From NCBI GenBank assembly GCA_019638385.1, contig JAHBTW010000020.1, positions 37,865-101,864 on the forward strand: 64,000 bases of DNA. Reading direction: 5' to 3'. Position 1 is the stretch's first letter, and each line of letters starts with the position of its first letter. This stretch comes from Saprospiraceae bacterium. Its GTDB lineage: Bacteria; Bacteroidota; Bacteroidia; Chitinophagales; Saprospiraceae. Position numbers and translations under genes: made by a program. The notes under the pieces were generated by a model. The model made no database searches. It had not been told where the DNA came from and saw only the letters and a program-made list of their open reading frames with translations. Shown here one piece after another: positions 36,602 through 44,697 of this stretch.

Positions 36602-37225
36602 TTAGATTATTGTTCGTTTTGATTCTGCCTCTAATATATCTCTTATGCTTCCATAAACCTCTAAGCCTTGCTCAAAAAAGGCATTCAGGCTCATCCAAAC
36701 GGCTTGTTCAATATTTTCTTCGGTTTGCGGATGCAGTTTTTCTTCCCGCGTATGCATCCTGAACCAATGGCTCGGCTTGAGCGCACGGCGCTTATCCCGG
36801 TCGCGATAACAGTGATAGCTCGTGCCTGCAAAGCCCTCCGAAACGACTTCCCGGAGGCCGGTTTCCTCGCGCACTTCGCGCAGGGCCGCCTGTTCCGGCG
36901 ATTCTCCCGCGTCAATTTTGCCTTTCGGCAAATCCCAATAGCCGAGCCGATGAATGAGCAGCACCTCGTTGCGGGCATTATACACAATGCCTCCCGCCGC
37001 TTCGATGATGCGATACAGATCGCAGAATTCCCGAAAAAAGCGCTCCAAATCGGGATGGTATAAATTGACCAATTCGAAGGCGGTACCCTTCTCCAGCATA
37101 TCTATGTAATGGAGCATGGTTTTAGGGCTACCGGTGTAGCGGGCCACCAACCGGCGCTCGTCGCTCTTGTACAGCGGTTCCTCGCTCAGCAACATCGGGG
37201 TTTGATTAATATAGATTTTGTACAT
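36602..37225 (-). CDS. Nudix hydrolase
   Basis: Hydrolyses a nucleoside diphosphate linked to another moiety. The Nudix box GX5EX7REVXEEXG is intact at about residues 114-136, following YWDLPKGKID. The N-terminal ~90 residues (starting MYKIYINQTPML) are an extra domain of unknown role. I chose the ATG at 37225; upstream in-frame codons overlap pyrE and lack family features. 207 residues. The substrate is unknown. It is divergent from pyrE with 39 bp between the starts. Confidence 0.88.
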   Translation of the reverse strand: MYKIYINQTPMLLSEEPLYKSDERRLVARYTGSPKTMLHYIDMLEKGTAFELVNLYHPDLERFFREFCDLYRIIEAAGGIVYNARNEVLLIHRLGYWDLPKGKIDAGESPEQAALREVREETGLREVVSEGFAGTSYHCYRDRDKRRALKPSHWFRMHTREEKLHPQTEENIEQAVWMSLNAFFEQGLEVYGSIRDILEAESKRTII

Positions 37226-37228
37226 TTG
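37202..37228 (+). promoter_or_regulatory. Promoter for pyrE overlapping the Nudix start codon
   Basis: TTG (37202-37204), a 16-bp spacer, then TACATTTG (37221-37228), an exact -7 box. The spacer is slightly short. The -7 box contains the start codon of the divergent Nudix gene (37225 to 37223). Confidence 0.5.
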
Positions 37229-37264
37229 CCCGCTTTTTTTAAAAACATTGAAAACCAGTCCAAT

Positions 37265-37921
37265 ATGGACACTGCAACCAGCTTGGCGCACAAGCTCCTG
37301 CAAATAAAGGCAATTCAACTTAGTCCGCAAAAACCCTTTACCTGGGCATCCGGACTGCGCTCGCCCATTTATTGCGACAACCGCATCATTCTTTCCCACC
37401 CCGACCTGCGGCGCTTTGTGGCGGAGGGCTTAGCGGAGCTTACCCGTTCCATGCAACCCTTTGAGGTGGTGGCCGGCGTGGCTACGGCGGGGATTGCGCA
37501 TGGATTGTTGTTGGCAGAAGCATTGGAATTGCCCTTTGTTTATGTGCGCGCCAAAGCCAAAGAACACGGGCGGCGCAACATGATAGAAGGCGCACTGCCC
37601 GAAGGCCGGCGCGTAGTGGTGGTGGAAGACCTCATCTCCACGGGCGGAAGTTGCCTCGCAGCGGTGGAAGCCCTGCGCGACGCCGGGGCCGAGGCCGCCG
37701 GGGTGGCGGCTATTTTTACCTACGGACTACCCGATGCAAGCGCTGCCTTTGAGGCGGCACTTTGCCCCTGGGCAGCCCTGAGCAATTACGACGCCTTGAT
37801 TGAGGCGGCTGAAGCGGCGGGCCATGTGTCTGCATCCGAACTGGAAACGCTCCGGGAATGGCGGCAAAATCCGCGCGCATGGAGCGAAAAGTATTCTTCG
37901 TTAAGGGATGAGCGGGATTAA
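37265..37921 (+). CDS. pyrE: Orotate phosphoribosyltransferase
   Basis: Transfers ribose phosphate from PRPP to orotate in pyrimidine synthesis. The PRPP loop VVVVEDLISTGGS is intact (about residues 120-132), with FTWASGLRSPIYCDNR near the N-terminus and VRAKAKEHGRRNMIEG as the flexible catalytic loop. 218 residues, normal. The ATG at 37265 is preferred because the family N-terminus begins here; a longer frame from 37109 overlaps the Nudix gene. Confidence 0.95.
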   Translation: MDTATSLAHKLLQIKAIQLSPQKPFTWASGLRSPIYCDNRIILSHPDLRRFVAEGLAELTRSMQPFEVVAGVATAGIAHGLLLAEALELPFVYVRAKAKEHGRRNMIEGALPEGRRVVVVEDLISTGGSCLAAVEALRDAGAEAAGVAAIFTYGLPDASAAFEAALCPWAALSNYDALIEAAEAAGHVSASELETLREWRQNPRAWSEKYSSLRDERD

Positions 37922-37942
37922 TACGAAAACCAAACGATTTTC

Positions 37943-37950
37943 TAATTTTG
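37943..37950 (+). promoter_or_regulatory. -7 box for the M42 peptidase gene
   Basis: TAATTTTG is an exact TAnnTTTG match, giving a leader of about 70 nt before the ATG at 38028. The -33 element is weak. Confidence 0.45.
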
Positions 37951-38027
37951 CCCGGACGGCGAACCCAATTGCGCAAACGGCTATCTGATCTACGCAAAAA
38001 TACCTCGTCCGGACAACAAATGAATCT

Positions 38028-39107
38028 ATGTCAGTAATCACTGCACAGTCGGAGACCTTTCTCCGCAAATATCTCAACAATGCTTCTCCTACCGGTTTTG
38101 AAGCGCCGGGTCAACAACTTTGGTTGGAATACATCAAGCCCTATATTCAGGAGTGGAGCTTAGACAATTACGGTACCGTTTACGGCGTCATCAACCCCGG
38201 AAAGGATTTCAGGGTGGTCATCGAAGGCCATGCCGATGAAATTTCCTGGTTTGTCAATTACATTTCCGAAGACGGCTTTCTCAACGTGATTCGCAACGGC
38301 GGCAGCGATCACCTCATCGCTCCTTCCAAACGAGTGAACATTCACACCAAAAAAGGCGTCGTAAAAGGCGTGTTCGGCTGGCCGGCCATCCATACCCGGC
38401 AGGGCGACGATGCCAACCTGGCCCCGAAAATCGAAAACATCTTCATTGATGTGGGCGCCAAAGACAAAGAAGAAGTGCTCGGCATGGGCATCCATGTGGG
38501 TTGTGTCATTACCTACGAGGACGAAATGATCGTGCTCAACGACCGCTTCTATGTGGGCAGGGCATTGGACAACCGCATCGGCGGTTTTTGCATCGCCGAA
38601 GTGGCCCGCCTGTTGCACGAAAATAAAATAGAACTGCCTTACACCTTATATGTTGTCAATTCAGTGCAGGAGGAAGTAGGGCTGCGCGGCGCCGAAATGA
38701 TCGCCCAAACCATCAAACCGCATGTGGCCATCGTGACCGATGTGACCCACGACACGCACACGCCTCTGCTCAGCGCCAAAAAGCTCGGCGACATTCGCGG
38801 CGGCAACGGCCCTACGGTGACCTACGCGCCCGCCGTACACAACAAGCTGCTGGACTTAATCCTCTCCACTGCCGAAGAAAAAAGCATCCCCGTACAACGG
38901 GAAGCCGCCTCGCGCCGCACCGGCACCGATACCGACGCCTTCGCCTACTCTAACGGCGGGGTGCCCTCCGCGCTCATCTCCCTGCCGCTGCGCTACATGC
39001 ACACAACCGTGGAAATGGCCCACAAAGACGATGTAAACAATGTGATACAACTGATTTACGAAACCCTGCAAAAGATTGAGGCGGGGCACAATTTCAAGTA
39101 TTTTTAG
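38028..39107 (+). CDS. M42-family metallo-aminopeptidase
   Basis: Cytoplasmic, usually tetrahedral, di-metal aminopeptidase of the FrvX/glutamyl aminopeptidase family. The ligand motifs are EGHADEI (first His and Asp), GRALDNRIGG (bridging Asp), VQEEVGLRGA (catalytic and ligand Glu), IVTDVTHDT (Asp) and RYMHTTVE (His). All are present. 359 residues, normal. It probably degrades short peptides. The stop is 12 bp from the stop of the convergent YkvA gene, with a small GAAACG/CGTTTC hairpin between. Confidence 0.93.
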   Translation: MSVITAQSETFLRKYLNNASPTGFEAPGQQLWLEYIKPYIQEWSLDNYGTVYGVINPGKDFRVVIEGHADEISWFVNYISEDGFLNVIRNGGSDHLIAPSKRVNIHTKKGVVKGVFGWPAIHTRQGDDANLAPKIENIFIDVGAKDKEEVLGMGIHVGCVITYEDEMIVLNDRFYVGRALDNRIGGFCIAEVARLLHENKIELPYTLYVVNSVQEEVGLRGAEMIAQTIKPHVAIVTDVTHDTHTPLLSAKKLGDIRGGNGPTVTYAPAVHNKLLDLILSTAEEKSIPVQREAASRRTGTDTDAFAYSNGGVPSALISLPLRYMHTTVEMAHKDDVNNVIQLIYETLQKIEAGHNFKYF

Positions 39108-39119
39108 AAACGTGGCGTT

Positions 39120-39506
39120 TCAAAGCCGCTCATCCACCTGCGCCAAATCCGTATCGTTGAAGTTGCCGAACCAGACGCGCAGCCTTTCTTTGGCTTTGTC
39201 TTTCACCTCGTTGTTCACGAAGCCGGCTATGGTGACAAGGCCGAAGCTGAGCACGCCGATGTCGTCGGTGTAGCCGATGATGGGGGTGAGATCGGGCAGG
39301 AAATCCAATGGAGAAATGAGATAGCCCAAGGCGCCGATGGCGATGTTTTTGGCCCATACGGGCGTTTCGCGGCGCTTGTAGGCATAGAACATCAGCAGCG
39401 CTGCATACACCGTTTGCATACCGGCCTGCCGGGCGTATTTGGCAATTTTGCGCCGAAAGGCGTTTTCAGAGAAGGCGTTTGCAAACTTTTTGAAAGAGTC
39501 GGCCAT
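39120..39506 (-). CDS. YkvA-family (DUF1232) membrane protein
   Basis: Small protein with the DUF1232 signature ISPLDFLPDLTPIIGYTDD and flanking hydrophobic helices (AKNIAIGALGYL, VLSFGLVTIAGFV). 128 residues from the ATG at 39506, which I prefer over an ATG eight codons upstream. The function of the family is unknown; it is likely in the inner membrane. Confidence 0.85.
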   Translation of the reverse strand: MADSFKKFANAFSENAFRRKIAKYARQAGMQTVYAALLMFYAYKRRETPVWAKNIAIGALGYLISPLDFLPDLTPIIGYTDDIGVLSFGLVTIAGFVNNEVKDKAKERLRVWFGNFNDTDLAQVDERL

Positions 39507-39813
39507 GTCAGTTTTTGCAGTTTGATGCAATGATACTTGTTTTTCAACAGGCTATAAACAACAGCAGTGCGCGCAATGGTTGCATGCCCGGCCGGCACTT
39601 GGTCGAAATGTGGGCGCTGTCTGTCAGAAACGTAAACAGCGCGGGATGAAATGTCTTGTGCCAACAAGCGCCCTTTTTTCCCGAAATTTAACACATCTCC
39701 CCCCTCCCATTTTCCCGGGCATTTTTTTACATTTGCCATACCACTGTGAAAAACACGCCCCTGCTGCAGCAGCCCTCGTACCGCTTTCGTCATTTCTTAA
39801 AACCATAGACCTT
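39507..39813. other. 307-bp divergent intergenic interval
   Basis: It separates the leftward YkvA gene from the rightward T9SS gene at 39814. It carries one exact -7 box (39728). A 78-codon in-frame extension upstream of 39814 is open but does not look like protein. Confidence 0.5.
39728..39735 (+). promoter_or_regulatory. -7 box for the T9SS surface-protein cluster
   Basis: TACATTTG is an exact TAnnTTTG match. The predicted leader is ~70 nt before the ATG at 39814. No convincing -33 element. Confidence 0.45.
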
Positions 39814-41898
39814 ATGACACATTTAGAATCATATCTCGACAGCCTTACCTCCGGCATTGTGGGTGAGCGCTCCACGCTGGTGTCGTCAAGAGATACGTTC
39901 ATTGCCATGCGCAACAACGAAGCATTCTACCCCACATGGGATTTTCGGGGCAAAGGAGTAAGTACACAGTCAACCGGTTCACAAACGGCACTGGTAGAAA
40001 AAGGCTGGTTTGAAAACTGCCCGCAGGGCATCATGGCCAACAACACGAGGCTGAGAGCCACAGAAAACAAGATGCTGCAAGTGGAAACAGGCATCTGGGC
40101 ATCGCTGGGCAATGCAGGCGGCATCACCATCTCCGACAACCACATAGAAGCCGCGCACCTCGGTATTGTGGCGTCACACCCCGACCCCAACGGCACAGTG
40201 ACCATAACGGGCAACTATGTAGTGACCGACACAGAAAATGCCGTTGCCGGTATTTTAGAGATATTCAGCATGTCGCCCACCTTGCTCAATACCGACACGG
40301 TGGTGGTAAAGGAAGCAGGCACCGGAATATGGGGGTACGGCGCCCGGCGAATCTTTATGCGCGACAATCGGGTTGAAATGGACGACCCGTCCGCGGCCGT
40401 AGCCGGTATTTTTCTGCTCGGCGTAGAGCAATCACTGCTGGAAACCAACACCATACTCGGCACCGGCGCCACCGGCGCCGACAACATCGCCCTGCACATC
40501 ACCTCCTCCCCCGGCAATGTGTATTGCTGCAATACCTTAGACAATACCCGCCTCGGTGCCTATGTCACCGGCGGCAGCGTAGCCACCGACAACTTCCGGG
40601 GCACCCACTTCAGCAATCACGAGGTCAGCCTGCTGCTGCCCAATGTGAATGCTATATTGGGTTCGCAGACGCATGCGCAGAATTGCTGGGGGGCGAATGC
40701 GGGGCCGGCGGTGTATGGGACGAATGTGAACAATCCGGTGCCTGTGAATATTGCGGAAGAATACTCCTTCACCGTTGATCCCAATATCCTGTCGTGTTTC
40801 TTGCCGGAGGAACATGCACCGATGGAGTGGTTTAGAAGCGAAGAGGACATAGAATTTGAAGAATACGTTTGCGCATCCTCGGAGTGTGAACTGGACATGT
40901 TCGCCCCGGAATCGGATGACGTGAAACGCATTGCCATAGGCGACACAACCACAGCTCCTGCGGTAATGTGGGAATTGCAACGCTACATCTATGGGCGGCT
41001 TCAGGGGGAATCGGTGCAAAATGCCTCCATCCTTGCCTTTTTGGCTCATGCGGATACAAACTCAATCGGTGCATTTTATGCGATCAGCCGGAGCATTTCG
41101 GAGCTATTGGCTGCGGATAGCCTCGAAGTTGCACAATTGCAGACTAACCTCGAAATGGTAGAAGAGAAATTAGATAGCATTGTGATTATTGACGAATTAT
41201 TGCCCGAAGCAGACAGCCTGGAATTCATAGCCCTTCAGAATGAGAAAAACGGGCTATTGAATACACTGTATGATCTAGCCGGGGAAAATCAGGACATAGT
41301 CGGGCAACTGCTGGATTTCATTTCTGATGAAGCGGGCAAGCTGCGCACTCAAAACGACAGCATTGCAGTGACGGAGATATACGAAGTCAATGAAAAAGGG
41401 TTTAACGACATCTATTTGTCCTGGCTCAGCACCGCCTTCGGTGCTTTGGATAGCACCGAAGCGGCGGCTCTGGCAGCAATTGCGGAACAATGCCCCATTG
41501 AGGGCGGCAATGCGGTATATCGCGCCCGTGCATTTTTGGCAGCCCTTAGACAGGAGTATGTAACCTACAACGACAGTCTGCTGTGTGCTCCTATTGAACT
41601 GCTCACAGTGCGCCCCGACAACGAGCCGCAGCTACAAATTGCAAAAGATGAAGCAGGGCTTAGCATCTTCCCAAATCCGGCAAGCAATGAGGTCAAACTG
41701 GTTTGGAGCAAGTCGGATGAAAATCCCGGACTGGTGCAAGTGTCGGATATATATGGACGGCAAGTCCGACAATTGGTCATTGCTTCAGGCACAACAGAGC
41801 AGGTCATCCAATTGGCGGGGCTACCCGATGGCGTATATGTTTTCCGCATCCGCCTCAATGGCAGGGACACCGTTCGTAAAGTAATCATTCAGCGATAA
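39814..41898 (+). CDS. Beta-helix-like protein with T9SS domain but no signal peptide
   Basis: The 694-residue product has a right-handed beta-helix-like N-terminal half (repeats such as TALVEKGWFENCPQGIMANNTRL, GGITISDNHIEAAHLGIVAS, GTVTITGNYVV). A helical middle follows (ADSLEVAQLQTNLEMVEEKLDS, ~420-600) and a T9SS type A domain (IFPNPASNEVKLVW to VRKVIIQR). The start MTHLESYLDSLTSG has no signal peptide, which T9SS cargo needs, so the gene may have lost its 5' end or the real start may be missed. Its C-terminal third is duplicated in the gene at 43737. Confidence 0.8.
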   Translation: MTHLESYLDSLTSGIVGERSTLVSSRDTFIAMRNNEAFYPTWDFRGKGVSTQSTGSQTALVEKGWFENCPQGIMANNTRLRATENKMLQVETGIWASLGNAGGITISDNHIEAAHLGIVASHPDPNGTVTITGNYVVTDTENAVAGILEIFSMSPTLLNTDTVVVKEAGTGIWGYGARRIFMRDNRVEMDDPSAAVAGIFLLGVEQSLLETNTILGTGATGADNIALHITSSPGNVYCCNTLDNTRLGAYVTGGSVATDNFRGTHFSNHEVSLLLPNVNAILGSQTHAQNCWGANAGPAVYGTNVNNPVPVNIAEEYSFTVDPNILSCFLPEEHAPMEWFRSEEDIEFEEYVCASSECELDMFAPESDDVKRIAIGDTTTAPAVMWELQRYIYGRLQGESVQNASILAFLAHADTNSIGAFYAISRSISELLAADSLEVAQLQTNLEMVEEKLDSIVIIDELLPEADSLEFIALQNEKNGLLNTLYDLAGENQDIVGQLLDFISDEAGKLRTQNDSIAVTEIYEVNEKGFNDIYLSWLSTAFGALDSTEAAALAAIAEQCPIEGGNAVYRARAFLAALRQEYVTYNDSLLCAPIELLTVRPDNEPQLQIAKDEAGLSIFPNPASNEVKLVWSKSDENPGLVQVSDIYGRQVRQLVIASGTTEQVIQLAGLPDGVYVFRIRLNGRDTVRKVIIQR

Positions 41899-41912
41899 TT
41901 CATTTCTTCACC

Positions 41913-41951
41913 ACAGGGGTATTGTTGCCGAGTAAGCAGTAATACCCCTGT
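41913..41951 (+). repeat. Intergenic hairpin, copy 1
   Basis: A perfect 11-bp inverted repeat ACAGGGGTATT / AATACCCCTGT with a 17-base loop lies between the stop at 41898 and the ATG at 41968. It is not followed by a T-run, so it is a weak terminator candidate; it may act on mRNA stability or translation. It recurs at 44645. Confidence 0.75.
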
Positions 41952-41967
41952 TTACAATATACCTAAT

Positions 41968-43740
41968 ATGAGAGTTCTATTCGTCCTTATCATAACAGGC
42001 TTTTCTTCATTTATTTTAAATGCCCAAAAGCACGATGAAATCTGGCTATTGGGATATGGAAGCAATCCCTTGAATACAATCTATGGTGGCACCGTGATAG
42101 ACTTTTCCACTGCTCCTCCGGATATGTACTATGAGTTTCGTCCTATGAGATTCAGTCAGGCCAATGCCAGTATATGTGATACCGCCGGCAACCTGCTATT
42201 TTACACCAATGGCATTTACATCGCCAATGCGCTGCATGAGCCGATGGAAAATGGGGAGGGCTTGAATCCGGGGGTACAAGCGCAAAACCATCAAACCTAC
42301 GGGTATATAGTAGAGCAAGGAGTCATTGCGCTACCCGCATCCGCACACGACAGCCTTTATTTCCTTTTCCATATTGACAACAACCTACCCGCTAATGGAC
42401 TGACCTTCCATACTCGGCACCTGTACTACACTTTGGTGAACTCGACCTTGAATGGAGGGTTAGGGGGCGTTGTTAATAAAAACATGGTTGTCGTTGACGA
42501 TATATTGGACATGGGGAAGCTGACTGCGACACGGCACGCCAATGGCTCTGATTGGTGGGTTGTAGCGAGGAAATATGGAAGTGATAAATATTACCGGATT
42601 TTATTAAAAAAAAACAGGGTTGAAAATTTAGGCATCCAGTCAGTAGGATTGCCACTTACTTCCAATGCCATTGGCCAAGCTACTTTTTCCCCTGACGGCA
42701 CAAAATACGCAAGCGTACACTTGACCGGCGGAGCCGGCGACCCCATCTACGTCAGCATCTTCGACTTCGACCGCTGCAGCGGGGAGCTGAGCAACCCGGT
42801 GCAATTCACCTATGCTGACACCGCTTGGGCCGGCGGCATCGCCATCTCGCCCAATAGCCGTTTCCTGTATGTATCTTCCTTCCGCTATGTGTATCAGTAC
42901 GACCTCCACGCCTCGGATATCGAAGCCTCGCGCATCACGGTAGCGGTATGGGATGGCTTCTATGATGGGCATCCTGCCTTTCCCACCACCTTCTATCTGG
43001 CGCAATTGGGGCCGGATGGCAAGATTTACATCACCAGCAACAGCAGCACGAAATACCTGCACGTCATCAATCATCCCGATTCGCTCGGCCTTGCGTGTGA
43101 TGTATGCCAGCATTGTGTAGAACTACCCACCAAAAATTCTTGGTCTATGCCCAACTTCCCCAACTACCGCCTGCATCACTTAGAGGGCAGCCCCTGCGAC
43201 ACTCTGCGTCAGCCGCCGGTAGCGGAGTGGGCGTATGAACCGCTGGGCATGGAGGTGGCCTTTCAGGATGCCAGCTACCACGACATCCGCACCTGGCATT
43301 GGAGCTTCGGTGATGGAGCAACGGATACCGTGCCCAACCCGGTGCATAGCTATGCGGCAGAGGGTACCTACAATGTATGTCTCACCGTGAGCAATCCGCG
43401 CGGGGCGGATACGTTGTGCCGGGAGGTGCAGGTGTTGGTGAGCAGCGCTGGTTTCGACTCCGCTCAACCAGCGACGGCGGTGCGGGTGGAGATATGGCCG
43501 AATCCCGTGCCGTCTAACGTACCGGCGACTTTAGTCGCTGAAAATCTTCCGGCGACTGAAGTCACCGGCACCCTGCGTGATGCCCTGGGGCGCACGGTGT
43601 TGCGCTTCACCGCGCCGGTAGTGAACGGTCGCATCCGGCAGGAGTTGGATGTGCAGGGGCTTGCGGCGGGGGTGTGTTTTGTGGAGTTGACTGCGGTCAA
43701 TGGCGCTTCTCTTTGGCTTGGAAAAATTTTGAAGCTATGA
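41968..43740 (+). CDS. Surface protein: beta-propeller-like, PKD and T9SS domains, copy 1
   Basis: The 590-residue secreted protein has a signal peptide (~1-19, ending LNAQ) and a WD/PD40-like propeller region with FSPDGTKYAS, AISPNSRFLYVSS and LGPDGKIYI (to ~400). A PKD domain follows (WHWSFGDGATDTVPNPVHSYAAEGTYNVCLTV, ~445-485) and a T9SS domain (VEIWPNPVPSNVP to LWLGKILKL). It is probably a surface adhesin or binding protein. Its stop overlaps the start of the next gene (ATGA). The linker between PKD and T9SS domains encodes a REP-like palindrome. Confidence 0.88.
   Translation: MRVLFVLIITGFSSFILNAQKHDEIWLLGYGSNPLNTIYGGTVIDFSTAPPDMYYEFRPMRFSQANASICDTAGNLLFYTNGIYIANALHEPMENGEGLNPGVQAQNHQTYGYIVEQGVIALPASAHDSLYFLFHIDNNLPANGLTFHTRHLYYTLVNSTLNGGLGGVVNKNMVVVDDILDMGKLTATRHANGSDWWVVARKYGSDKYYRILLKKNRVENLGIQSVGLPLTSNAIGQATFSPDGTKYASVHLTGGAGDPIYVSIFDFDRCSGELSNPVQFTYADTAWAGGIAISPNSRFLYVSSFRYVYQYDLHASDIEASRITVAVWDGFYDGHPAFPTTFYLAQLGPDGKIYITSNSSTKYLHVINHPDSLGLACDVCQHCVELPTKNSWSMPNFPNYRLHHLEGSPCDTLRQPPVAEWAYEPLGMEVAFQDASYHDIRTWHWSFGDGATDTVPNPVHSYAAEGTYNVCLTVSNPRGADTLCREVQVLVSSAGFDSAQPATAVRVEIWPNPVPSNVPATLVAENLPATEVTGTLRDALGRTVLRFTAPVVNGRIRQELDVQGLAAGVCFVELTAVNGASLWLGKILKL
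43446..43473. repeat. REP-like palindrome inside a coding sequence
   Basis: CGCTGGTT / AACCAGCG, a perfect 8-bp stem with loop TCGACTCCGCTC, encodes part of the linker between the PKD and T9SS domains. The homologous linker of the second copy (near 46180) is 9 bp shorter and lacks it. Confidence 0.6.
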
Positions 43741-44630
43741 TATATGTTACACGAGTTTTTCTGAGTTGCATATTAGCCATACTCGGTAGTGGCACGGGTG
43801 GCGCTTTTTATGCCATCAATCAAAACATTGCAGCGCTTTTCACAGCTGATAGTGTGGCCATGGACCAATTGCAGGCCACCTTGAGATTAGTCGAGGAGAA
43901 ATTAGACAGTATTGCGATCATCGACGAATTATTGCCCGAAGCAGACAGCATTGAAACCATATCCTTGTGGAGCGAACGGGCAGCATTGGTGGATTTGCTC
44001 TTCAATTTAGACAAGGACAGCCGGAATATAGCCGCTGATATCTGGAGCTATATTTCTGATGAAGCGGGTAAGCTCCACTCTCAAAACGACAGCATTGTAG
44101 TGACGGAGGTGTATGAGTATAATGAGAAAGAGGTCAATGACATCTATTTGTCCTGGCTCAGCACTGCCTTCGGCGCTTTGGACAGCACCGAAATGGGCGC
44201 TCTCCAAGCTATTGCCGAACAATGTCCGTATGAAGGCGGCAATGCAGTATATAGAGCCAGGGCATTTTTGACAGTGCTAACGCAACAGTATGTAAGCTAT
44301 AACGACAGCTTGCTGTGTGTTCCATTGGAATTATTGAGAGCCCGTTCGGATAAAGAGATGCTGTTGCAAACTGCAAAGGATGACACGGGTCTTCGCATCT
44401 TTCCCAATCCGGCGCACAGTGAGGTGAAAATGATCTGGAAAATGGCTTCTGAGAAACCCGGATTGATACAAGTGTCTGATATATACGGACGCCAAATCAG
44501 ACAGTTGACTATTGCACCCGACACATCGGAGTTGGTGATGCCGTTGGAAAATATGCCCGATGGCATGTACATCTTCCGCATCCGCTTGGACGGCTTGGAC
44601 CTCGTGCGCAAAGTAATCGTTAAACGTTAA
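43737..44630 (+). CDS. Truncated duplicate of the T9SS protein (C-terminal third)
   Basis: The 297-residue product matches the C-terminal ~280 residues of the protein encoded at 39814 (shared EEKLDSI-IIDELLPEADS, NDIYLSWLSTAFGALDSTE, GGNAVYRARAFL, then the T9SS domain ending VRKVIVKR). The beta-helix half is missing. The new N-terminus MIYVTRVFLSCILAILGSGTGG is hydrophobic and could serve as a signal peptide. The start overlaps the preceding stop by 4 bp. It may be a duplication remnant that is still expressed and secreted. Confidence 0.75.
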   Translation: MIYVTRVFLSCILAILGSGTGGAFYAINQNIAALFTADSVAMDQLQATLRLVEEKLDSIAIIDELLPEADSIETISLWSERAALVDLLFNLDKDSRNIAADIWSYISDEAGKLHSQNDSIVVTEVYEYNEKEVNDIYLSWLSTAFGALDSTEMGALQAIAEQCPYEGGNAVYRARAFLTVLTQQYVSYNDSLLCVPLELLRARSDKEMLLQTAKDDTGLRIFPNPAHSEVKMIWKMASEKPGLIQVSDIYGRQIRQLTIAPDTSELVMPLENMPDGMYIFRIRLDGLDLVRKVIVKR

Positions 44631-44644
44631 TCCATTTTTTCACC

Positions 44645-44683
44645 ACAGGGGTATTTCTGCTATACTTGCAGAGATACCCCTGT
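44645..44683 (+). repeat. Intergenic hairpin, copy 2
   Basis: ACAGGGGTAT / ATACCCCTGT, extended inside by TTCTGC / GCAGAG, gives a ~16-bp stem between 44630 and 44698. It is the duplicate of the hairpin at 41913. The loop sequence differs but the outer stem is the same, consistent with selection on pairing. Confidence 0.75.
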
Positions 44684-44697
44684 TCAATATATTTATT

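Noticed and set aside
43737..44630. Calling the truncated T9SS gene a pseudogene
   Set aside because: It has an intact frame, a translationally coupled start and a hydrophobic N-terminus that could serve as a signal peptide, so loss of function is not shown.
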